Of a DNA stretch of 64,000 nucleotides, positions 34,266-42,157 are shown one piece after another. Below the pieces are notes generated by a model. That model was not told the DNA's origin and searched no databases. It saw only the letters and a list, made by a program, of their open reading frames with translations. The position numbers were made by a program, and so were the translations under genes. Within the stretch, counting starts at the first letter, position 1. Every line of letters starts with the position of its first letter. This DNA comes from JAUILH01 sp965230535 (lineage in GTDB: Bacteria; Bacteroidota; Bacteroidia; Flavobacteriales_D; JAUILH01), in the NCBI GenBank assembly GCA_965230535.1, contig OZ246010.1, positions 62,001 to 126,000 on the forward strand. The letters are read 5' to 3'.

Positions 34266-36878
34266 ATGAATTTAGACAAGTTAACCATCAGGTCAAGGCA
34301 AGTGATCACAGAAGCTCAGAACATGGCGCTCACAGCAGATCACCAGGCGATTGATACAGGACACCTTCTGTTATCGATCTTTAAGAATGATGACAGTGTG
34401 TGGCCTTTTATCAGCTTGAAACTTGCAGTGAATTCTGACATTATAAAAAGTGCAGCAGAAAAGATTGTAGAATCCTATCCAAAAGTGTCCGGAGGCAATG
34501 TATACCTGTCTACCAACTCAAACAGAGTTGTAGCCAATGCGCAAAAAGAAGCCGATCAAATGGGCGATGAATATGTTTCCATTGAGCATTTGCTACTCGG
34601 TTTATTGAAAGCAGGCGACTCCATTAGCAACTTAATGAAAGACAGCGGCATTCATAGCAAGGAACTAAAACTCGCCATTGAAGAATTGAGAAAAGGCAGC
34701 AAAGTTAATTCTGCAGATGCGGAATCGACTTACAATGCTTTGGATAAATACGGCAATAACCTCAATGAGATGGCCGAAAAAGGAAAGTTAGACCCGGTAA
34801 TCGGTCGGGATGAGGAAATTAGACGCGTGCTTCAAATCTTAACCCGAAGAACCAAAAACAACCCAATTTTGATTGGTGAACCAGGTGTTGGAAAAACAGC
34901 CATAGCTGAAGGACTGGCTCACAGAATTATTCGCGGAGATGTCCCTGAAAACCTAAAAGACAAAGTCATTTACTCATTGGATATGGGAGCGCTGGTTGCC
35001 GGTGCTAAGTACAAAGGCGAATTTGAGGAAAGACTCAAGGCGGTTGTGAATGAAGTCATCGGTTCAGATGGTGATATCGTTTTATTTATTGACGAAATCC
35101 ACACCCTTGTTGGTGCTGGCGGCGGGCAAGGCGCCATGGATGCGGCCAATATTCTGAAACCGGCATTAGCCAGAGGCGAGCTACGTGCAGTTGGAGCCAC
35201 TACTTTGGATGAGTATCAGAAACACTTTGAGAAAGACAAGGCTTTGGTTAGACGTTTTCAAACCGTATTAATTGATGAGCCAGATACTGAAGACGCCATC
35301 TCAATACTCCGTGGAATTAAGGAAAAATACGAGAACCATCATAAAGTCATGATCAAGGATGAAGCCATCATCACGGCTGTAGAATTGTCTCAACGATATA
35401 TTACCGAGCGATTTTTGCCAGATAAGGCCATAGATTTGATTGATGAGGCCGCTTCCAAACTGAGAATGGAAATCAATTCGAAACCAGAAGAACTGGACGA
35501 GATTGAAAGAAGAATTATGCAGCTTGAAATTGAACGAGAAGCCATTAAGCGTGAGAACGATCAGGTAAAACTGGATCAACTTGGACAGGAGCTGGCAGAA
35601 CTCAACGACAGAAAAACGGAGTTTCTATCTAAATGGGAATCTGAAAAGACCATTCTCGACAATATTCAGTTGAACAAAACGGCACTTGAAGACTATAAAC
35701 TTCAGGCAGAACAAGCAGAACGTGAAGGTGATTTTGGAAAAGTTGCAGAGTTGCGATACGGAAAGATTGTTGAGACAGAACAAGCACTGGAGGATTTAAA
35801 ACAAGACCTTATCAACATGCAGAGTCAGCATAAAATGATTAAAGATGAGGTGGACTCTGAAGAGATTGCTGATGTGGTTTCCAAATGGACAGGAATCCCA
35901 ATGAATAAGATGGTCGAATCTGAACGTTCCAAGCTTTTGAGACTCGAAGATGAGCTGAGAAAGCGTGTCATTGGTCAGGAAGACGCCATTGTAGCTGTGT
36001 CTGATGCGGTTAGAAGAAGTCGTGCCGGACTTCAGGACCAAAAGAAACCAATTGGTTCTTTCATCTTTCTTGGCACTACTGGAGTTGGGAAAACCGAATT
36101 GGCGAAAGCCCTCAGCAATTTCCTCTTCAATGATGAGAATGCCATGACCAGAATAGACATGAGCGAATACCAGGAGAGACATACGGTAAGTCGATTACTG
36201 GGAGCGCCTCCGGGATACGTTGGCCATGAAGACGGCGGTCAGTTGACGGAAGCGGTTAGAAGAAAGCCCTACTCCGTTCTCTTGCTCGACGAGATCGAAA
36301 AAGCACATCCTGATGTATTTAACATCCTTTTACAAGTACTGGATGATGGGAGATTAACGGATAACAAAGGTAGAACGGTCAACTTCAAGAACACCATTAT
36401 CATCATGACATCCAACTCGGGAGCCCATATCATACAAGAACAAATGGCTCAGGATATTTTGAATGAAGAACCTGTGAATAATGGCAAAACAAAGGCTGCT
36501 GTGATGGAAGAACTCAAACGATCTTTCAGACCGGAGTTTTTAAATCGTGTAGATGAGATCATTATGTTCAATCCTTTAGACAGAGCAGCCATAAAAGAAG
36601 TTGTTAAAATCCAACTTGAGATACTTAACGATCAATTGGCTCACAACAATATTTCGCTCAAGGCCAGTGAAGACGCTATTGACTGGTTGGCACAACTGGG
36701 ATACGACCCTCAATATGGAGCAAGACCGGTAAAACGTGTTATTCAAAGGAAGGTTCTTAACGAATTATCTAAAGAATTATTGGCCGGAAAGGTTAATACC
36801 GAGGAAACAGTTGTACTAGATGTATTTGACAATAAAATGATCTTTAGAAAAGAGGCAGAATTTGAAAAACAGGCTTAA
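34266..36878 (+). CDS. clpB: ATP-dependent disaggregase ClpB
   Basis: The 870-residue Hsp100 chaperone works with DnaK to pull apart aggregates. Domain order is: Clp N-domain (1-145); AAA-1 with GEPGVGKTAIAEGLA (near 205), IHTLVGAGGG and VGATTLDEYQKH; a long coiled-coil middle domain (about 405-525, Glu/Lys-rich); and AAA-2 with GTTGVGKTELAKA (near 605), DMSEYQERHTVSRL and the C-terminal YGARPVKRVIQRKV. The long middle domain and the absence of a ClpP-binding IGF/VGF loop separate it from ClpC. It is followed after 20 bases by the arylsulfotransferase-like gene on the same strand. Confidence 0.97.
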   Translation: MNLDKLTIRSRQVITEAQNMALTADHQAIDTGHLLLSIFKNDDSVWPFISLKLAVNSDIIKSAAEKIVESYPKVSGGNVYLSTNSNRVVANAQKEADQMGDEYVSIEHLLLGLLKAGDSISNLMKDSGIHSKELKLAIEELRKGSKVNSADAESTYNALDKYGNNLNEMAEKGKLDPVIGRDEEIRRVLQILTRRTKNNPILIGEPGVGKTAIAEGLAHRIIRGDVPENLKDKVIYSLDMGALVAGAKYKGEFEERLKAVVNEVIGSDGDIVLFIDEIHTLVGAGGGQGAMDAANILKPALARGELRAVGATTLDEYQKHFEKDKALVRRFQTVLIDEPDTEDAISILRGIKEKYENHHKVMIKDEAIITAVELSQRYITERFLPDKAIDLIDEAASKLRMEINSKPEELDEIERRIMQLEIEREAIKRENDQVKLDQLGQELAELNDRKTEFLSKWESEKTILDNIQLNKTALEDYKLQAEQAEREGDFGKVAELRYGKIVETEQALEDLKQDLINMQSQHKMIKDEVDSEEIADVVSKWTGIPMNKMVESERSKLLRLEDELRKRVIGQEDAIVAVSDAVRRSRAGLQDQKKPIGSFIFLGTTGVGKTELAKALSNFLFNDENAMTRIDMSEYQERHTVSRLLGAPPGYVGHEDGGQLTEAVRRKPYSVLLLDEIEKAHPDVFNILLQVLDDGRLTDNKGRTVNFKNTIIIMTSNSGAHIIQEQMAQDILNEEPVNNGKTKAAVMEELKRSFRPEFLNRVDEIIMFNPLDRAAIKEVVKIQLEILNDQLAHNNISLKASEDAIDWLAQLGYDPQYGARPVKRVIQRKVLNELSKELLAGKVNTEETVVLDVFDNKMIFRKEAEFEKQA

Positions 36879-36898
36879 GAAAAGTATCTTCGAGAGCT

Positions 36899-38452
36899 AT
36901 GAAATTTTTGCTCCAAAGAAGATCAATTATTATTTTAAGTCTAATTAGTTGTCTTGTCGGTTCGGGGTTTAATTTAAACGCACAAACTCCGAACCGACCA
37001 AGACCTTCATCTATTGTTGAATACGAGTTCAAAAACTTCTCTACCAGTACTTCCGGAGACTATTTACTGGCTCCCTTTTCATTTGCTACCATTAACAAGC
37101 CTAAGCCCAGCTTAATGATTCTAGACAATGATGGGTACTTGAAATGGTATATGACCAGGGAAGATGGCGTACTTGGAAACTTTAACTACTTCCCTAACGA
37201 AAACAAATACACCTTTAACCATAGACAATCTCTTGTCCCCGGCGTACCAGGTCATTTCATTGTTTTAGATGACAACTTGAATCTGGACGACTCTATCACC
37301 ACAACTGCAGGGATTGATCCTGATTTTCATGAGAACAAATTACTTCCCAACGGAAATTGGTTGATTTCAGGCAAAACGGACAGCATTGTTGATTTGAGTG
37401 CTCACAATTTTGCAGGAACTCAGGGATCTGCTACCACTTCTATCAGAGCTTATCTTATTCAGGAGTTTGATCAAAACAAAAACCTGGTCTTTCAGTGGAA
37501 CAGCAACGACTTTATTGATCCAACTGAATGCTATTATGCGCATTATGGGTATGATGCCAACGATTATGACTATTGTCACGGAAACGCCATTGAGAAAGAC
37601 ACAGATGGCAACTATCTGATTAGTTTCAGGCATTTAAACTCGGTTTACAAGGTTTCTGCGACAGACGGCCACATCATTTGGAGACTGGGTGGAAAATCGA
37701 GTGATTTTACTTTTGTGAATGATCCGGGATTCTCCGGTCAGCACGACATTAGACGACTCCCGAATGGTAATTATACCATCTACGACAATGGCAACATGTC
37801 TGGCCCCCCAAAAAAATCAAGAGGTGTAGAATATACTTTGGACACTGTGAATTGGACGGCTACCAAAGTTTGGGAATTCGACTACTCCCCTTCTTTCTTT
37901 GCACTTGCCATGGGCAACCATCAAACAACGGCCAGCGATCTCCACTTCATTAATTATGGTTTTAACAGGAATACATCTCTCAATACCATTCTGGTGGATC
38001 ATTCCAACACCATTTTATCTGAAATACACTTAATAGACTCAGCACAAATCTACCGGGCTTATTATCAGGAACAGAGTATTAACCTGCCACAATTTAATGT
38101 CCAATGTTTTGATTCTGCTGGTACTCATTACCTATCGGCACCAAACGGATACAGCAATTACTTGTGGTCCAATGACGCGACCGGGCAGGTCATTCCAATT
38201 ACGGCTATTGGAGATTATCAGGTATATGTTGATTATGGAGACGGGATGCTGGCTTCTCTCCCTTTTCATGTGAGCGATCTATCTGATCCTTGCAATACCA
38301 ACTCCATTTGGGAAACGACGAGAGACCGTTCTGAAGAAATTGAAGCTTACTTTGATTTAAGCGGACGGCAAATAAACAGACCAGAACCCAATCAAATCTA
38401 TATTGTCAGATATAAAAGCGGACGTGTAGAAAAGAGGTTCTTTATTGACTAG
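36899..38452 (+). CDS. Secreted arylsulfotransferase-like (ASST family) protein
   Basis: The 517-residue protein has a signal peptide (SIIILSLISCLVGSGFNLNAQ) and a beta-propeller related to arylsulfate sulfotransferases (Arylsulfotran_2 type). Typical blades are NGNWLISGKTDSIVDL (near 155), GNAIEKDTDGNYLISFRHLN (near 228), IIWRLGGKSSDF (near 260) and SGQHDIRRLPNGNYTIYDNG (near 282). The last 35 residues (AYFDLSGRQINRPEPNQIYI, then VRYKSGRVEKR) look like a short type IX sorting tail. The catalytic His of true ASST enzymes cannot be confirmed by eye, so enzymatic activity is uncertain. It is 20 bases downstream of clpB. Confidence 0.8.
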   Translation: MKFLLQRRSIIILSLISCLVGSGFNLNAQTPNRPRPSSIVEYEFKNFSTSTSGDYLLAPFSFATINKPKPSLMILDNDGYLKWYMTREDGVLGNFNYFPNENKYTFNHRQSLVPGVPGHFIVLDDNLNLDDSITTTAGIDPDFHENKLLPNGNWLISGKTDSIVDLSAHNFAGTQGSATTSIRAYLIQEFDQNKNLVFQWNSNDFIDPTECYYAHYGYDANDYDYCHGNAIEKDTDGNYLISFRHLNSVYKVSATDGHIIWRLGGKSSDFTFVNDPGFSGQHDIRRLPNGNYTIYDNGNMSGPPKKSRGVEYTLDTVNWTATKVWEFDYSPSFFALAMGNHQTTASDLHFINYGFNRNTSLNTILVDHSNTILSEIHLIDSAQIYRAYYQEQSINLPQFNVQCFDSAGTHYLSAPNGYSNYLWSNDATGQVIPITAIGDYQVYVDYGDGMLASLPFHVSDLSDPCNTNSIWETTRDRSEEIEAYFDLSGRQINRPEPNQIYIVRYKSGRVEKRFFID

Positions 38453-38457
38453 GCAGG

Positions 38458-39000
38458 TCAATCATTCATTCTTGACTTCAGGATAGATACGGTTTTCTCC
38501 TGAATCTCTGACCAATCCTGATCGTTTATTTTCCCTTTGGGAATTATAAGTATGCTGTTACCGTTTAGGTCATTCATCATGATATAGGTGCTTTCCAAAA
38601 AGAGTTGACCATTTTTATCCCATTCCATCAATTTTATCTCTTTCCTGAATTTCACCTCAATTCCGAGTTTATCAACAGTAACCTGAGCACTTCCTTTATC
38701 AGCGAGTTCTTTAACAAAAGTGATCACCTTTTTCTTCCTGTTTAAAGCAAAAAAGTATGCCAGAATTAACACAAAAGACACAATTATAGTAAGCGCCCAG
38801 GAATAGCCGTACTCCTTTCTCACCATCGGCTCCTTAAGCGTAAAGAAAATCGAGATGGCAAGCATCAGCAACAGAAATCCTGTTAGAAACTTAATTAGTT
38901 TACCGTTAACAGGTGAAGACCAAAGACTTTTATTTACTTCAGGATAGAGTGGATAATAATCTTCAAAATCATTATCCATTTGAAAAACCAACTTCTCCAT
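38458..39000 (-). CDS. Hypothetical protein with two membrane helices
   Basis: The 180-residue protein has two adjacent membrane helices (about 34-52, LIKFLTGFLLLMLAISIFF, and about 67-85, LTIIVSFVLILAYFFAL). A cytoplasmic C-terminal domain (about 95-180) follows, with short beta-strands resembling a small PH-like fold. No family is recognised. Its ATG overlaps the stop of the upstream lipoprotein gene as TAATG, so the two are translationally coupled. It ends six bases from the convergent arylsulfotransferase-like gene. Confidence 0.7.
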   Translation of the reverse strand: MEKLVFQMDNDFEDYYPLYPEVNKSLWSSPVNGKLIKFLTGFLLLMLAISIFFTLKEPMVRKEYGYSWALTIIVSFVLILAYFFALNRKKKVITFVKELADKGSAQVTVDKLGIEVKFRKEIKLMEWDKNGQLFLESTYIMMNDLNGNSILIIPKGKINDQDWSEIQEKTVSILKSRMND

Positions 39001-39446
39001 TAATCGACCAGCCGAATGTTTTTAGCAATTAATTTAAACAACCTGTTCATTTCATCAATTCGTTCCTGGGAATTTTCCAGCTTAGGTCCAAATGCACATA
39101 TATAGCCCTCTCCATAATACAGAAACATGTGTCCCTTCTGCTCAAAAGTTCCAGGCTTCTGATCTTTGACATTATCATTACCAGGTGCTACCACCATACG
39201 CTCCTCATCTTCAGGAGAGAGGTATATGTGTGTAACCATACCCTCGTCATCAATGTAGGCTCCTTTTGGCAATTTGGCTTTAAAATGGTTCTTCTGAAGC
39301 TTGAATTCTGCATCAACGAATCCTTCCAGATCATCCTTAACAACTTCCTCTTTTTCAGGAGTTTTCTCACTTGCTTCTTTATCCTCCCCACAAGAAATCA
39401 ATCCCATAAAGACCAGAAGCACACTTATTTTAACTATTTTCATCAT
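39000..39446 (-). CDS. Hypothetical lipoprotein
   Basis: The 148-residue protein has a signal peptide and lipobox (LLVFMGLISCGEDKE, lipidated Cys near residue 20). A Glu/Lys-rich linker and a globular domain with several short beta-strands follow (AKLPKGAYIDDEGMVTHIYL). No family was recognised. It is the first gene of a coupled pair with the two-helix membrane protein and is divergent from sixA by 31 bases. Confidence 0.75.
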   Translation of the reverse strand: MMKIVKISVLLVFMGLISCGEDKEASEKTPEKEEVVKDDLEGFVDAEFKLQKNHFKAKLPKGAYIDDEGMVTHIYLSPEDEERMVVAPGNDNVKDQKPGTFEQKGHMFLYYGEGYICAFGPKLENSQERIDEMNRLFKLIAKNIRLVD

Positions 39447-39477
39447 GGCTTAATCAAATGTAAGCAATTGCGCCCAG

Positions 39478-39993
39478 ATGAAAAAAGTAATCTTACTACG
39501 TCATGCAAAGTCGAGCTGGAACAATGACAGTATCAGCGATTTTGAACGCCCGTTGAACAGACGGGGCAAGCTTTCCTGCAAGTTTATGAAGGAAAGACTG
39601 TGGGCCCATATTGATGATGACTTTTGTGTGTTGTGCAGTTCTGCCAAGAGAACCAGGCAAACAGCCAAGCACTTTTTCAAAGATTATCCGAATGGCAAAC
39701 CGGAGATTCGCTTCCAGGATGAGTTGTATCATGCCAATCCGGACGATATTCTGAATATTTTACATGACTGCACTAACGAGTTTGATACCTTAATCGTGAT
39801 TGGACACAATCCGGGACTGAGCCAACTATCATACGTGCTAAGTGGAGAACCAAGGAATATGGTAACGGCCAATTTTGCGGTTATCGAGTTCGATTTTGAT
39901 TCCTGGGATTTAATTTTTGATGGCTCTGGTGTGTTGATAGATTTTGATTACCCTAAGCAACACGACGGATTCCTAAAGCTCCTTGATGAATAA
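39478..39993 (+). CDS. SixA-type phosphohistidine phosphatase
   Basis: The 171-residue histidine phosphatase has the catalytic RHG-like motif as ILLRHAKSSWNND (residues 5-17), the SAKRTRQTA segment (near 58) and the second catalytic His in LIVIGHNPGLSQL (near 105). These are the marks of the small SixA branch, which dephosphorylates phosphohistidine on signalling or phosphotransfer proteins in E. coli. The target here is unknown. The gene is monocistronic and ends before a shared terminator. Confidence 0.9.
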   Translation: MKKVILLRHAKSSWNNDSISDFERPLNRRGKLSCKFMKERLWAHIDDDFCVLCSSAKRTRQTAKHFFKDYPNGKPEIRFQDELYHANPDDILNILHDCTNEFDTLIVIGHNPGLSQLSYVLSGEPRNMVTANFAVIEFDFDSWDLIFDGSGVLIDFDYPKQHDGFLKLLDE

Positions 39994-40039
39994 TGCCCGA
40001 TCGAGCAATTCTAAAACCTTAAAGTTTGGTCGTAACAAA

Positions 40040-40069
40040 AAATCCCCCGCAGATAACTACGGAGGATTT
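40040..40069. terminator. Bidirectional terminator between sixA and the THX/SAP gene
   Basis: AAATCC plus CCG pairs with CGG plus GGATTT around an 10-base loop. The single mismatch is a wobble on the minus strand. It is flanked by A-runs and T-runs and lies between convergent genes. Confidence 0.75.
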
Positions 40070-40090
40070 CCTTTTACTAAATATGTTTGA

Positions 40091-40399
40091 TTAGCTCAAT
40101 GCCTCAAGTAACTCAGCTTTCTTCATAGTTGAATATCCGCTGATATCTTTACTTTTTGCCATTTCTTTTAATTGAGCTACTGTCATCGACTTTAGTGATG
40201 TTTCTTCAGCCGCTACCGGAGCTTCAGCTGCCTTTTCTTTAGCAGGAGCCGCTTTAGGAGCTGCTTTTTTAGCAGCAGCCTTCTTAGGTGCTTTCTTCTT
40301 TTTTGTAGCAGTAATATCTACTTTCTTCTTTTGACGAGATACGCCTGAAGTTCCTATAATTCTTTTTCCTTTCTTAGATCTTTTATCACCTTTACCCAT
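40091..40399 (-). CDS. Ribosomal THX-like protein fused to a SAP/Rho-N-type domain
   Basis: This 102-residue, strongly basic protein begins MGKGDKRSKKGKRIIGTSG, the pattern of 30S subunit protein THX (which starts MGKGD and is about 26 residues long in Thermus). An Ala/Lys/Pro linker follows (about 30-65, repeated AAKKAAPKAAP). The C-terminal 35 residues (SMTVAQLKEMAKSKDISGYS, then KKAELLEAL) match the SAP/Rho N-terminal helix-extended-loop-helix fold, which binds nucleic acid. The protein is therefore likely ribosome-associated with an added RNA- or DNA-binding module. It is a single gene behind trmH on the same strand, 41 bases downstream. Confidence 0.75.
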   Translation of the reverse strand: MGKGDKRSKKGKRIIGTSGVSRQKKKVDITATKKKKAPKKAAAKKAAPKAAPAKEKAAEAPVAAEETSLKSMTVAQLKEMAKSKDISGYSTMKKAELLEALS

Positions 40400-40440
40400 G
40401 TGTATAATGTTTTAGAGGCCGTAAAAGTAAACATTTTGTT

Positions 40441-41112
40441 TTACTTTTTTTGATTTAATAAAAACTCTGCCTCAATTAAGTCACTCTTTTTAACAACTTT
40501 TTTTGTCCAATCGAGATATAAAGCCTGTTTTTCTTCCTCTGTGAGTGCCCAATCCAGGTCAGATTTTCTCAATCTTTCAGTAAAATCATACAGACAAAGT
40601 GCTGCAGAAACCGAAATATTAAAACTTTCAGTAAATCCGTACATTGGAATTCTCACATAACCATCTGCATGTTCGAGGGCAATGTCGCTTAAACCATCCC
40701 CTTCTGTTCCGAACATCAGTGCCGTTTTTTGTGTCACATCAATATCTCCCAAGAAATTGTCATCCGTATGTGGCGTGGTAGCCAAAACCTTGTAGCCTTT
40801 TGCTTTAAGGGCATTGATACAGTCTACCGTATTGTTCTCCTTGTCGCTGTATTTGTGAATAGACAGCCATTTAGAAGCCCCCAAAGCCACCTGAGGGTTC
40901 ACCTGATACTCATTCGAGTTCTCAACAATATGCACATCCTGAATTCCAAAGCAATCGCAAGATCTTAACACGGCACTGGCATTATGCGGCTGGTAGACAT
41001 TTTCTATCATCACAGTTAAATGACGTGTTCTTTTGGCTAAAATTTCATGAAACAGCTCTTGTTTGTGTTCCGACATAAACTGAGACATGTGATTAATCAA
41101 ATCTTGATTCAT
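40441..41112 (-). CDS. trmH: SPOUT-class tRNA/rRNA 2'-O-methyltransferase (TrmH-like)
   Basis: ATG 41112 gives 223 residues; a more distal start would lie in the upstream terminator. The trefoil-knot motifs are present: NVYQPHNASAVLRSCDCFGI (near 40), LMFGTEGDGLSDIAL (near 130) and IPMYGFTESFNISVSAALCL (near 158). The C-terminal helix KQALYLDWTKKVVKK matches tRNA Gm18 methyltransferases. It probably methylates the ribose of G18 using S-adenosylmethionine. The THX/SAP gene follows it on the same strand. Confidence 0.9.
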   Translation of the reverse strand: MNQDLINHMSQFMSEHKQELFHEILAKRTRHLTVMIENVYQPHNASAVLRSCDCFGIQDVHIVENSNEYQVNPQVALGASKWLSIHKYSDKENNTVDCINALKAKGYKVLATTPHTDDNFLGDIDVTQKTALMFGTEGDGLSDIALEHADGYVRIPMYGFTESFNISVSAALCLYDFTERLRKSDLDWALTEEEKQALYLDWTKKVVKKSDLIEAEFLLNQKK

Positions 41113-41141
41113 GAGGCAAATGTAAGTACTAATACTAAAAA

Positions 41142-41169
41142 GTCCCATTTCGATAAACCGAAACGGGAC
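41142..41169 (-). terminator. Terminator upstream of trmH
   Basis: GTCCC and TTTCG pair with CGAAA and GGGAC across a 6-base loop, with the one mismatch a G-T wobble on the minus strand and TTTTTAG following. It ends the transcript of the 312-residue protein gene. Confidence 0.8.
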
Positions 41170-41209
41170 CATTCATTGTTGCTAGACGGATGTACTCTAA
41201 AGAGTCTTT

Positions 41210-42148
41210 TTAAAATCTAAAACCTAATGACATATTGGTATTGAATGCGGAAAGCGATGGCCCATCAAACCTGGGAAGAGAAATCGACTGAAATTGGTTG
41301 CTGAACAACTTGCTATAGCCAATTGTACTGCTAATCACAAAACGTTTCCCCAGGTTAATTCTTCCTCCAATTTCGAGATAATAACCAAGCGCTTTCATAT
41401 TTAACTTTCCTTCAAAAGGAGGATCGAATTGATGAAATTCAGCTGTATGCATTCCATTCATCCCTTGAAGTCCGGTTCCCAACAAAATACCATTTGGCTT
41501 ATTCATACCAATGTTTATGTAGTACCTTATTCCGGCTTGGAGCTCAGTATAGTTAGTGAAATACGACATGCTTCTTCCTCTGCCATAGCCGAATCCAACA
41601 ACCATGGAAACTTTGCTGCTCAGCACTTTTTCGTACTCCAGGTCCACAGTCGATATTTCCAACTCTGCAATTGCATTTGTACCTATCTTGATGTCGTTAG
41701 ACTTAATCTCTACTTCAAGATAATACAGGGCTTTCATCAATTTATGAAAGGAATGCTTACTGTCTCCTTCCTGAAAGAACTGCTCCTGCCCATTGCTGGT
41801 TAGTCTGTCTATATGAAAGTCTACACAGATTGCTGTATAAAATTCAGTATCACACTCTTCTTCCCATTCTCCACACGCATTAATTGTCTTTGTACAATTA
41901 ACGTCTCTGGACAAAGTACACTCGAATTTTTCAACCCTCACAATAAAGCCAGGCTCTCCCTCTTTTCGCTCTGATATCGGCTTGTACTCGTACGGATAAT
42001 ATTCCTTGAGCATACCAATAACACCTCCGTGATTAGGGTAATACAACACACTTCCTTTGAGTTCCTTCGAAATTTGCTGAACAAACTCATTGGCTAAGGA
42101 GAACTGAGTAATAAGACAAAAGCACAATAAACTAATAAACCTATTCAT
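41210..42148 (-). CDS. Hypothetical outer-membrane beta-barrel protein
   Basis: The 312-residue protein has a signal peptide (FISLLCFCLITQFSLANE). The N-terminal half has four Cys around residues 77-110 (CTLSRDVNCTKTINACGEWE), probably paired. The C-terminal half (about 170-312) has amphipathic beta-strands, glycine-rich turns and a terminal NTNMSLGFRF ending in Phe, as in outer-membrane barrels. No family is recognised. It is 9 bases downstream of the vWD protein gene on the same strand, so both are probably expressed together and may interact at the surface. Confidence 0.7.
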   Translation of the reverse strand: MNRFISLLCFCLITQFSLANEFVQQISKELKGSVLYYPNHGGVIGMLKEYYPYEYKPISERKEGEPGFIVRVEKFECTLSRDVNCTKTINACGEWEEECDTEFYTAICVDFHIDRLTSNGQEQFFQEGDSKHSFHKLMKALYYLEVEIKSNDIKIGTNAIAELEISTVDLEYEKVLSSKVSMVVGFGYGRGRSMSYFTNYTELQAGIRYYINIGMNKPNGILLGTGLQGMNGMHTAEFHQFDPPFEGKLNMKALGYYLEIGGRINLGKRFVISSTIGYSKLFSNQFQSISLPRFDGPSLSAFNTNMSLGFRF

Positions 42149-42157
42149 GATTCCTGG

